This document shows positions 55,478-63,350 of a DNA stretch of 63,350 nt, piece by piece; within the stretch, counting starts at the first letter, position 1, and each line of letters begins with the position of its first letter. Origin of the DNA: Deltaproteobacteria bacterium (GTDB lineage Bacteria; Desulfobacterota; Desulfuromonadia; Geobacterales; Pseudopelobacteraceae). Where the stretch lies: NCBI GenBank assembly GCA_021780495.1, contig JAJXYO010000054.1, positions 31,114 through 94,463 on the forward strand, in the 5' to 3' direction. A program made the position numbers and the translations under genes. The notes under the pieces were generated by a model, which searched no databases, was not told the DNA's origin, and worked only from the letters and a program-made list of their open reading frames with translations.

Positions 55478-57258
55478 TGCGGAAGCCCAGCAACTGTGAG
55501 AACCAGTTGAGAGGTGGCGCGGGTCATAGCCACGTAGAGCAATTTAGCCGACTCCACGTCAGTCTTGGCCTGCTCGGTAATACGGCCGCCCATGATGGCT
55601 ACCAGTGGGAATTCCAGTCCTTTGCTGTTGTGAATTGTCAGGAATTTCACCTTTGTATCATCCTTGTCGAAAGTAATTGAATTTTTGCCGACGACATAGA
55701 TATGTTGCGACTTGAGCGCCCGAAAAAGCTCATCCTTATCCTTGGAATCCCAGTACAGCACAGCCATATCCTTCCAGGCGATCCCTTTTTGATGGGCTTC
55801 CTTCAGGCGCTTGGCAATTTCATCAGCTTCGGCACAGATCGTCGGGAGTTTTACCAGAAGCGGTCTGGTTCCTCGCCTTCCCGCTGACAGTGGGGCGAGG
55901 CGAGGAATGCCGTCCTCGTCGGCATCCTCCTGAGTCAGGAGCTGGCGGGCAAATTCGGCGGCGAAATCCAGTATTTCACGGGTGTTGCGATAGTTGACCT
56001 TGAGGATGGTGGTTCTGCCCTGGGCCTGGATACCGACGCCCTTGAAGCTGAACTTGCCCTTCTTGTGTGTGTCGTAGATGGACTGGGCATCGTCGTAAAG
56101 AACGAGTAGAGAGCTGGTTTGGGGATTGACCATCTGCACCACCAGCTTGAACCACTCTGGTCGGAAATCATGGCCCTCGTCGATCATGACCGCATCATAC
56201 TGCCCGGACGGGATCATACTGCGGTCCACCTCGTGTATCACCGTATCAACCATCTCATCGAAGAAAGCGTCGTCTCCGTGATTGCGTGGCAGCTCTACGT
56301 TGTAGGTCGTTAGTTGTTTCCGGCACCAGGCATGAAAGGTATGAACATGGACCTTGTCCGCAATCCCCTTGACCTGCATCCACTGTTCCAGTCTTTGGGC
56401 AAGCAGCCGGTTGTAACAGAGGACAAGTATCGGACGTGAGCAGGCCTTGGCCAGATGTTCGGCACGATAGCCAAGTATAAGCGTTTTACCGGAACCGGCC
56501 ACGCCGTGGATCACCCGATGCCCCTGGCCCAGACTGCGGGCCAGTTGTTCCTGCTGCAGGTCCATTACCCGCATGATATCCGGCAACCCTTGAGGGTCGT
56601 CGTCCAGGTCATTAAAGAGCGAGGCCTGTTTGTACGGCAAACGGATCTCCGGGAAGAGGTGCCAGCGCACCCGTTCTATCTGCGGGAGTGTCAGCAACCC
56701 CTGAGAGTTGTAGGGAAACATGCCCCAGAGCCGCTCCTGAAAAGCCATCGCATCGACAGACTCGGTCATCTCGTTCCTGCAGATTACATGGTGAGGCTCA
56801 ATGGCCTCCCCGAGATCGGTTTGCTCAAACTCGTTACGGGTAATGTTTGTCAGGACAACGCCAAAGGTCCACGGAAAGAGCAGTTTCCCTTGCAGCCTGC
56901 CATCTGCCCTGACCAGTTGGGGATCGCTTTTAAGAATATCCGCAACAGCCATGGCATAGCCGCGTGCCTGTTCAAGTGGGTTCTTAACCGTTATGGGATT
57001 ATTGTTGACGAAGATGGTTGCTTCATGGGTGTTGATTGTCTGTATGGTAGACAGGCGCCAATCCTTGACTTCCAGGATAAGCACGCCCCGTTGCGGATGC
57101 ATGATAATAAAGTCAGGATGGAGGCGAGCAGGGCCGATTGGGACATTGTACCAGCAGAGGTAGTCATCTTCCAGCTTCGCCTCCAGCAAACAGGCAAACT
57201 TACGCTCGCCAGGAGTGTCGAATTTGCAGGAGATTATGCTTGGGATCAGGGTGGACAT
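55474..57258 (-). CDS. NERD-domain SF1 (UvrD/PcrA-like) helicase
   Basis: 594 residues. NERD domain (about 15-130) with D49...E63-x-K65 (LHPDF, ILEVKDW), a PD-(D/E)xK nuclease-like core; then the SF1 helicase: Walker A GVAGSGKT (about 255), Walker B AVMIDEGHDF, YDDAQSIYD, and C-terminal TIHNSKGLEFP and LYVAMTRAT. Such proteins are frequent in defence islands and plasmids. AAGG precedes the ATG. Overlaps the HNH gene by 4 bp. Confidence 0.88.
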   Translation of the reverse strand: MSTLIPSIISCKFDTPGERKFACLLEAKLEDDYLCWYNVPIGPARLHPDFIIMHPQRGVLILEVKDWRLSTIQTINTHEATIFVNNNPITVKNPLEQARGYAMAVADILKSDPQLVRADGRLQGKLLFPWTFGVVLTNITRNEFEQTDLGEAIEPHHVICRNEMTESVDAMAFQERLWGMFPYNSQGLLTLPQIERVRWHLFPEIRLPYKQASLFNDLDDDPQGLPDIMRVMDLQQEQLARSLGQGHRVIHGVAGSGKTLILGYRAEHLAKACSRPILVLCYNRLLAQRLEQWMQVKGIADKVHVHTFHAWCRKQLTTYNVELPRNHGDDAFFDEMVDTVIHEVDRSMIPSGQYDAVMIDEGHDFRPEWFKLVVQMVNPQTSSLLVLYDDAQSIYDTHKKGKFSFKGVGIQAQGRTTILKVNYRNTREILDFAAEFARQLLTQEDADEDGIPRLAPLSAGRRGTRPLLVKLPTICAEADEIAKRLKEAHQKGIAWKDMAVLYWDSKDKDELFRALKSQHIYVVGKNSITFDKDDTKVKFLTIHNSKGLEFPLVAIMGGRITEQAKTDVESAKLLYVAMTRATSQLVLTVAGLPQ

Positions 57259-57369
57259 GGGTTTACCTTAATTGCTTTGGGTAATGGGGACGCGACCCTT
57301 GTATTCAATCCCGATGCATTTCAAACGTCTAACCGAGCTCATAAATTAAGGTCCGGATTTTCCAACTCA

Positions 57370-58738
57370 TCACCCTCGCGGCAAAGAAATACCTGACAAT
57401 TTCTTGTACAAAGAAACAGCAAATGTGTCTGTCATACCTGAAACAAAATCTGTGATTTTGATAAGACGGGAATATTGGTCATTATCGGGCTTTCTATCAT
57501 TCCCCAAATACTGCTCTGGTATTAATTCGATAAGTTTCTTGCTTCTTGGCAATGCTCGTTCAGCATTTTTCGCCACATCATTTACTGATGTAATAAAGTA
57601 TCTAATTAATTCGCCAAGGACCTGAAATCCGGCCGCTTCTATTTCGAGTACATTGCGAGCACAATAGGCTTTTTTCTTTGAGATACTTACAATTCTATCT
57701 AAATTAGCTGCGCTCGGAATGTCTTTTGTTAGCGCATTGTCATATTCTCCCAACAATATCCGATCTTCGTGTTCACAAAAAATGTCGCAGACTTCGAGTA
57801 TGAGTTTGTTTATTGATTTTGCTCTAAGGTATTCAACTTTTTCTTTTTCAGCCTGGATTGTTTGATAGGACTCAAGATTTTCACCCTTTAATAATTCTAT
57901 CAAAATGTCTGATACTTCCTGAAAACTGATATGCCCAAGTCTATATCCGTCCTCAAAATCGATTATGGTGTAGGTGATATCGTCAGCTGCTTCTACGAGG
58001 AAAGCAAGCGGATGCCTGCACCACCAAGCATGGTCATTATGGATTTGAAGCAGACCAACTTCATCAGCAACTTCCGCAAACAACTGCTTATCATCCTGAA
58101 AAAAACCAAATTTCTTGGCACTTTTTCTTTTAAGGTCCTCTGCCCGGCCCTCAACAAATGACTCCCTTGGATATTTTGTATAAGCGGCAAGCGTAGCACA
58201 TGTAAGTTGCATTCCACCTGTGTTGTCAGGTGATTGCAATCTACTCAGTACTCTGAATCCTTGAGCATTGCCTTCGAATTTCAGAAAGTCTCCACGTTCA
58301 GTGTCTGTTAAAACCTTAATTATTTCTTTGCCAATATCTGAATCCATGAACCAATTCTGTATAGCCTCTTCGCCGGAATGACCTAAAGGAGGATTACCAA
58401 TATCGTGTGCAAGACAGGCGCTGGCTATGATCGATCCAAACTCAGAGTAGTCAATATTTTGCAACTGATGTCGTTCAATTATTCTTTTACCTACTATTGA
58501 GCCCAAAGAACGCCCTACACATGATACTTCAAGGCTGTGAGTCAGCCGTGTCCGTACGTAGTCGCTTTCAGCCAACGGGTACACTTGGGTCTTATCTTGC
58601 AAATCTTCGAAACGCCGATGAGAATACGATTCTGTCGAAGTCCCTCTGGAAATATGAGCGATCCAAGCTTTCCTCGACTTTAGGTTTTCCAAGCCTTTTA
58701 TGTGAAAGCAATTTATTCCAATCCATTCCACAAGACAT
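57370..58738 (-). pseudogene. dgt: dGTPase (HD-domain dNTP triphosphohydrolase), frameshifted near 58601
   Basis: The true start is the ATG at 58738, just after AAGGGAG. This frame encodes MSCGMDWNKLLSHKRLGKP, then DFDRIVFSSAFRRF and a stop. The canonical continuation of dGTPases, FRR-LQDKTQVYPL, is in the next frame from about 58600 and runs on to 57370 with HD motifs RTRLTHSLEV and LAHDIGNPPLGHSGEEAI. Removing one base from the three-T run at 58601-58603 restores the reading. Either a one-base insertion inactivated the gene, or the base is a sequencing error. The open frame from 58767 has a false N-terminus. Restored length about 456 residues. It lies 56 bp after nurA. dGTPases remove dNTPs and are known antiphage effectors. 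Confidence 0.88.
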
Positions 58739-58794
58739 AAAGTCTCCCTTAAAGGTTTGATACACATAACTACCTGATAATTCGCAGCATAATT

Positions 58795-60135
58795 CTATCC
58801 CAATGGTGCTTCCATGAAGTGTTGCAGGATTTTTGCAGATGGATAGTTTGACAGTGAAGCTATCCCGTTCGCTAATTCAACTGGGAATAAAGCTCCTTCA
58901 TGCTTATGGCTAATAAGACTTGGCAATGTTGCGAGGATACGATCCAAACCAATCAAATCGTCCGCCAAAGGAAATGTGCCTGCTTCATTGTAATTTCCGG
59001 TCGGAACATTCAATACCATGTAGGTTCCTGGGTCGAATTTCACATAAAGCTTCTCACCCCAGTTGGTACGGCTACCGTATGGGTTCTGAAGATCCGGTGA
59101 GCGATAAACCTCACGACGTACAAAGTCATGTGAAAGTACAGAATATGAAGTAGGTTCGTCACGAGAGTGGGGTGGTGGGAACCGCACAATTGAAGCTAAA
59201 TGGTCAAAGAAAGCGCCACTTTTTTCCTGACCAATAACATGCACAGGTCTTTCAATTTCTTTTGCATGTTGTAGAAATGCTCGAAGGCCTGGAACGAGCT
59301 TAGAGTATTGGCTTCGCAGGGTTAACGGTCCGTCTTTAATAAACAAAGTGTCTGTTACTAAGCTCTTATCGCTATGTCCCCAGAAGATGCGAATTGCCGT
59401 AAAAAGCATTAAAAGTTCCATCATCAACATGTAAGCCGATGCGACTGAATCAGGCGCACTCTCTTCATCCATGTCAAGATGAAAGCCCAACATATCAGTT
59501 AAGAAAACAACTCCATCGCACTTTGGACATTGGCCTTCATCTGTATTTATAGGCAAGCCTGATTTAATTTCAATGTGACAGTGTGGACAGTTGAAAGCTG
59601 GGGAATTTGTTGGATGTTTACTCCACTTCTTGTAAGCAAGCCACTTCAATGTTTCGTAGAACGCTCCATCTTCATCAATCCGCATCGAATCACGGATAAT
59701 ATGTCGTACTGCATCATAATTGGTGCCGAGTGGAGTGCGCACGTTTTTCAGAGGAAACACGGTTGCATGAAAAACAGCGCTATCTCTTAGAACGTCTTGC
59801 AAAAGCAAGGGATGGGGATGTTCCTTATCAATGGCATCTAGCCGAGCACGGTCAATAGCAAGAAGGGCCGTCTTAACAAAAGCAACTTCGCGGGGCGGGT
59901 GCTGTGCTGCCTTAACGGATACAAATGAGCCATCAACAGCCCACACACGACTTAGCGACTGAACATTTTCCGATGAGAATGATGACCAAGTCGAACCGCT
60001 TGGATCACCTTCTTGAGGTAAAGCAGATTCAAATTCAGCAATCAGAGCTTTAACCCAAGGACTTTTTACTACAGCAAGATGTCCAAGCTTGGAAGCTGAC
60101 TCGCCTGGCAGGCGAGTTCCTTGACCATATGCCAT
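58795..60135 (-). CDS. nurA: NurA-like nuclease with inserted zinc ribbon
   Basis: 446 residues. NurA domain: first acidic motif VWAVDGSFV (Asp68), second FIKDGPLTLRSQYS (about 275), and the C-terminal His-containing FPVELANGIA region. A zinc ribbon NCPHCHIEI...CPKCDG (about 183-208) lies inside the domain. NurA is the 5'-3' nuclease partner of HerA in archaeal end resection; the tight link with a herA gene (one base between genes) supports that pairing. Exact catalytic Asp set should be confirmed by alignment. Confidence 0.85.
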   Translation of the reverse strand: MAYGQGTRLPGESASKLGHLAVVKSPWVKALIAEFESALPQEGDPSGSTWSSFSSENVQSLSRVWAVDGSFVSVKAAQHPPREVAFVKTALLAIDRARLDAIDKEHPHPLLLQDVLRDSAVFHATVFPLKNVRTPLGTNYDAVRHIIRDSMRIDEDGAFYETLKWLAYKKWSKHPTNSPAFNCPHCHIEIKSGLPINTDEGQCPKCDGVVFLTDMLGFHLDMDEESAPDSVASAYMLMMELLMLFTAIRIFWGHSDKSLVTDTLFIKDGPLTLRSQYSKLVPGLRAFLQHAKEIERPVHVIGQEKSGAFFDHLASIVRFPPPHSRDEPTSYSVLSHDFVRREVYRSPDLQNPYGSRTNWGEKLYVKFDPGTYMVLNVPTGNYNEAGTFPLADDLIGLDRILATLPSLISHKHEGALFPVELANGIASLSNYPSAKILQHFMEAPLG

Positions 60136-60136
60136 A

Positions 60137-62134
60137 TCATGCCCCCAAAGTTGCTACAGCTTCAAATTTAAGTGCCTGCATCGGTATTACAAAACGGTTT
60201 GATAGAGTTAGCATACGCATATATCCGGGGGTTTTAGCACGGAGGATATCGTCTTCAATTCCAGCAAAAGCAATTTGTACGCGAGAAAGCGACCTTGTTT
60301 CATCTTGGCTAGACAAGTGAGCCACGAAAAAATTTTCAGTCTGTGCAAGTAGTTCACGGTTGATGGTAGAGGGTGATTGCGTTGAATAAACCATTCCAAT
60401 GTGGAACTTCGCGCCTTCTTTTGCGAAACGAGCATAAACCCCGGTAAGATCTTTGCTATCGGGCGGAAAGAGGTTATGTGCTTCCTCAAAATATAGCTGG
60501 ACATAGTTGTCGCCTAAAGAATTGCTGACAAATTTCTTCTCCTGATGACTAAAAACTGACTTTGAAATCATGTCCGAAAAGTATCGGCGAACACCATCGG
60601 TTGCGTTACCCAGATCCAATATGACAGTTTTGCCTTTGTCCAACAGATCAAGTATTTCCGATATAAAGTCACCTGCGTTGGCAGCATGGAAAGCCATGTA
60701 AGAACGTAAAGTTGTGGGGCCTGAACCAGTCGATGGACTTAGAAAATCAAGGAGTGCACCGTCATCTGCATCAAACATCGGCTTATTACCACTACTCATA
60801 AGAGCTGGATTATTAGTGTCATCTCTCCGAAATTGCGCAATTACATCGAGTTCTGCAACAAGATCATCAAGTGATTGTGGCTCCGATGGAGGAGCGCTCT
60901 GCCTGACAGCTTGGTAAGCAGCAGTACGAAGCGCTTGATTGAAATGAGGATCAAAATGCTTTGTATTACGACTAACCAACCCTTTCGCCTTTAATCGCTG
61001 CTCATCGGCCAAAAATCCAGCTTTTTTCAGGATAGCCCAATACATTTGAATTTTTCGGATCGGCCGTGTCTTTTCGCCTTCTTGTAGACTCGCAATAGAT
61101 TCAATTGAAGGGAGTTTAACACTTGAAAAACTGCGAATATAATTGGAGCTTTTATTATCTTGATCAAGCATAGATGCTAATATTTCAATGCAAGACTCGG
61201 GTTGCTCATAAAAATTAAGTCGGAGGGGTTTAGAAGGTGTCCCAGTTCGTGTTACTAATGCATACACTTGACAGCGTTGCTCATATGCAGAGCGAATTGA
61301 TTTATTCCCGTCTTGTGGGTTGTCGTTTGCATACTCCCCATTGATGTCGAATATTATCTGGCCTACACCGTTATCGCTTTTTGTAGCTTCAAGCATGCCT
61401 TGTGCAATAAGTTTTACTACATTTGACTTCCCTAGTCGGGTTTTACCAAACATTGCAGTGCGACATCCCTTAAAATCTTTCATTGATACACGAACTGGGA
61501 TTCCCGGAACGCCTCCATTGCTGGAAAGGCCACACTCCATTGTCCTTAACGTTCCTATTACGTACTGCTGTTCGATTTTAACTGTCCCATTTACTATAAG
61601 AGTTAGCAGTGCTTCGTCAGGTGCGAAAACTTTGTACCGATGAGCACTTACAACGTTATTTACATCTCCAGAGAACGATAGATGCTGCATGTTGGTGGGG
61701 TCAGCGTAAAACATACCAAGTACTTCACAATCCAAGGCGCCCCACTGCAATTCACTTTGTGTCCAAACATCAAGTTCAGGCATCGATTTCTTGTGCAATT
61801 CGAAATAGGTCTGTTGTACTTGACTGCTCAGTGGGGTAGGCGATACGCCAGTTACGCGCAAAAGCGTAAAATGTGGCGGCGAGTTGCCCGCCGAAATTGG
61901 AGTCATTATAAGGAATGACCCTCGTGGAATTCCACCGACAGCAAGTTTATAAGGGTCGCTCGTAATAATTTTAGCAGTTTCATAACCAAGATCGAGCACA
62001 TAACCAACGAAGCGCATTTTGTCGATCTGCTTTGCCTTTTCGTGGTTTCCTTCTTTCTCGATGAAAGTTCGCAATGCATCGATTGGGTTACCTTGCGTTG
62101 CAGTGGTATTGATGAGGTTGCCAAGAGACGTCAT
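60137..62134 (-). CDS. herA: HerA-family bipolar DNA helicase/translocase
   Basis: 665 residues. N-terminal HAS-barrel-like domain (about 40-200), then a FtsK/HerA ATPase: Walker A GKTRLGKS (230-237), Walker B LYFEEAHNLFP (about 550), and the C-terminal VYSTQSPSTINRELLAQTENFFVAHLSS region with the arginine-finger-type elements. A hexameric motor feeding DNA to a partner nuclease is the family role. The gene starts 2 bp after the methylase stop with AGGAG inside it. Confidence 0.88.
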   Translation of the reverse strand: MTSLGNLINTTATQGNPIDALRTFIEKEGNHEKAKQIDKMRFVGYVLDLGYETAKIITSDPYKLAVGGIPRGSFLIMTPISAGNSPPHFTLLRVTGVSPTPLSSQVQQTYFELHKKSMPELDVWTQSELQWGALDCEVLGMFYADPTNMQHLSFSGDVNNVVSAHRYKVFAPDEALLTLIVNGTVKIEQQYVIGTLRTMECGLSSNGGVPGIPVRVSMKDFKGCRTAMFGKTRLGKSNVVKLIAQGMLEATKSDNGVGQIIFDINGEYANDNPQDGNKSIRSAYEQRCQVYALVTRTGTPSKPLRLNFYEQPESCIEILASMLDQDNKSSNYIRSFSSVKLPSIESIASLQEGEKTRPIRKIQMYWAILKKAGFLADEQRLKAKGLVSRNTKHFDPHFNQALRTAAYQAVRQSAPPSEPQSLDDLVAELDVIAQFRRDDTNNPALMSSGNKPMFDADDGALLDFLSPSTGSGPTTLRSYMAFHAANAGDFISEILDLLDKGKTVILDLGNATDGVRRYFSDMISKSVFSHQEKKFVSNSLGDNYVQLYFEEAHNLFPPDSKDLTGVYARFAKEGAKFHIGMVYSTQSPSTINRELLAQTENFFVAHLSSQDETRSLSRVQIAFAGIEDDILRAKTPGYMRMLTLSNRFVIPMQALKFEAVATLGA

Positions 62135-62136
62135 AA

Positions 62137-62955
62137 TTATTTACTCCTATCTTGTGGATGCGTCAGTATCACAAGTTCTTCAAATCGTTTGCGACTGGAA
62201 GAACTAGCAGATATCGAGCTGTATCGTGAAATATCCAGAAAATTGAAACCCTTGTTTTCGTACAATTCGCGTAAAGATTCATGGTTTGCGTTGGTAGATA
62301 ATATTATTGCACCCCTGGAACGTGCTTTTATAAGCGACCGTGCTAGTCGCTCCTGATCACTCCAGGAGAATAATTTTTCATTGTATTTTATAAAGCCATT
62401 ATTGTTATGACGCACTGTATAGGGGGGATCAGCAAAAACAAAATCATCTTTTTTTGCTTTGTTGATGAGAGCTTCAAAGTCATCTAATACAATATCTGCA
62501 CGTTTCAGCAGGAGTGCAGTCGCTTCAAAATTATCGTCCTTGAGAAGGATGTTATTTTTTGTGCCACGTGGGACATTGAACTTTCCATTAAGATTGACAC
62601 GGTAAATGCCATTAAAACAGGTTCTGTTAAGGTAAATCATGCGTGCTGCTCGTTCAATCGGATCTGTAGGTAATTCATCATCACGCACTGAGTAATAATG
62701 ATCATCGGAATGTCTAAGCTGATGGTGGTTCAATAAAGACTCAATACTGCGCCAGTCATTTTTAATACCATTATAAGTATTAACAAGATCCGGATTTGAA
62801 TCACCCAAAAGAGCTCGTTTTGGCTTAACATGGAAATAAACCGAGCCACTACCCAAGAAGGGTTCTATATACCGATTAAATTTTGTAGGGAAAAGGTGGG
62901 AATACTGATGGACAAACCATCGTTTTCCACCTGCCCATTTTAAAAAAGGTGTCAT
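62137..62955 (-). CDS. DNA adenine methylase (Dam/D12 class)
   Basis: 272 residues. FLKWAGGKRW near the start, SAM-binding EPFLGSGSVYF (about 31-41), NRTCFNGIYRVNLNGKFNVPRG as in Dam/T4 Dam, and catalytic DPPY (176-179). It should methylate adenine N6, possibly in GATC or a similar short site; the exact site cannot be read here. As first gene of the cassette it may protect host DNA from the HerA-NurA machine. Confidence 0.9.
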   Translation of the reverse strand: MTPFLKWAGGKRWFVHQYSHLFPTKFNRYIEPFLGSGSVYFHVKPKRALLGDSNPDLVNTYNGIKNDWRSIESLLNHHQLRHSDDHYYSVRDDELPTDPIERAARMIYLNRTCFNGIYRVNLNGKFNVPRGTKNNILLKDDNFEATALLLKRADIVLDDFEALINKAKKDDFVFADPPYTVRHNNNGFIKYNEKLFSWSDQERLARSLIKARSRGAIILSTNANHESLRELYENKGFNFLDISRYSSISASSSSRKRFEELVILTHPQDRSK

Positions 62956-63264
62956 TGTAAATCCATGTAATAAAAGTAAACAGTTAGATTAAGTTGCACA
63001 TCACTTATCGCCCACTCACCCCAACTCCCGCAACAACAATCGGCATCTCAAACATAAATCCCAAAAACGGCAACTCGCGCACAGCCTTCTCATGACTCAT
63101 CATCCTGGAATTATCCGGTGCGCGCTCCCGAACCGAATTCTCCAGCGCACGCTGCTGACCAAGTTCACACAACAGCGCAGCAAACGACGTAGTGGGACAG
63201 AGCAGCAGACCAAGCCTGGCATTAACGGTCGTTGTCAAGGGAGTTGTCGCCTTTGTCCCGAATG
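62956..63264. other. Upstream region of the methylase operon with doubtful small ORF
   Basis: About 300 bp. An open frame at 63005-63238 (minus, 77 codons, TTG start, weak AAGG) has composition unlike the AT-rich island and no recognised family; I do not call it. No clear sigma-70 promoter for the methylase was found in the AT-rich part 62956-63004. Confidence 0.35.
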
Positions 63265-63350
63265 CTAAGCCGCTTTTTTCAACTCCAGGATCGCATGATC
63301 TTTGCTGTTTCTGGAATGGTTGAGAGTGACTACAGCAGGACGATCCCAGT
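63265..63350 (-). CDS. 3' end of an unidentified gene (start outside window)
   Basis: The last 28 codons of a minus-strand frame ending RNSKDHAILELKKAA and a TAG at 63265-63267; the rest lies beyond the right edge. Too short to identify. Confidence 0.45.
   Translation of the reverse strand, partial: WDRPAVVTLNHSRNSKDHAILELKKAA

Noticed and set aside
58739..58767. dGTPase start at 58767, the longest open reading
   Set aside because: Its N-terminal 55 residues do not resemble dGTPases, whereas the frame from 58738 gives the canonical MDWNKLL start after AAGGGAG. The longest-frame start is an artefact of the frameshift.
63005..63238. 77-codon minus-strand ORF near the right edge
   Set aside because: TTG start, weak ribosome site, no recognisable family. 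Could be a remnant; evidence too thin to call.
1..63350. CRISPR arrays, rRNA genes, insertion sequences and GEMM-type riboswitches
   Set aside because: No regularly spaced repeats other than the 186-bp coding units, no rRNA-like sequence, no transposase frame with inverted ends, and no GEMM-like motif was seen by eye on either strand.

Overview
The window looks like a chromosomal segment of a Geobacter-type dissimilatory metal reducer (Geobacteraceae, Desulfobacterota). The evidence is multihaem c-type cytochromes (7 and 12 CxxCH motifs), a CbcBA-like bc-type quinol oxidase with a sigma-54 regulator, haem-c sensor proteins, and an Oxp/Pul-type atypical type II secretion cluster beside ftsEX. 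Base composition is GC-rich over valS/recN and clearly AT-richer in the right-hand 5-6 kb.

Layout. 1-1747: 5' part of a SpvB/RHS-like secreted giant with near-identical 186-bp FG-GAP repeats. 2244-7442: envelope and division genes (deacetylase, CtpA, EnvC-like, FtsX, FtsE). 7447-17499: a ten-gene type II secretion/type IV pilus-like operon, including a secretin carrying TPR and cohesin-like domains. 17674-25337: mixed housekeeping genes, with gcvT, aroF behind a complete aromatic leader-peptide attenuator, cheV and trpE. 25427-29925: a K+ module (KdpE, truncated KdpD, KimA/Kup-like permease) lying between trpE and trpG (30337-30906). 31005-38572: a CbcA-CbcB-OmcQ-like electron-transfer operon with its sigma-54 activator and a haem-c histidine kinase. 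38812-40165: two paralogous small membrane proteins, each behind a sigma-54 -24/-12 candidate. 40488-52161: dienelactone hydrolase, valS, nadK, recN and small metabolic genes.

52245-52332 is tRNA-Ser(CGA). Beyond it, 52412-62955 holds eight genes on one strand that form a probable defence island: adenine methylase, HerA, NurA, dGTPase (frameshifted in this sequence), NERD-SF1 helicase, HNH nuclease with an N-terminal domain resembling the phosphorothioate-binding SBD, DinD, and a DndA/IscS-like cysteine desulfurase. The tightly spaced methylase-HerA-NurA unit followed by dGTPase is the best candidate for an undescribed system. I know of no named system with exactly this content, but could not search.

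How the genes work together. aroF expression appears to be set by charging of Phe, Tyr and Trp tRNAs through alternative RNA folds. The cytochrome block forms an inner-membrane quinol oxidase feeding a periplasmic 12-haem wire, probably controlled by redox-sensing haem domains and sigma-54. The island combines modification, DNA resection or cleavage, dNTP depletion and a possible modified-DNA nuclease. All functional statements are inferred from reading translations; no searches or alignments were run.
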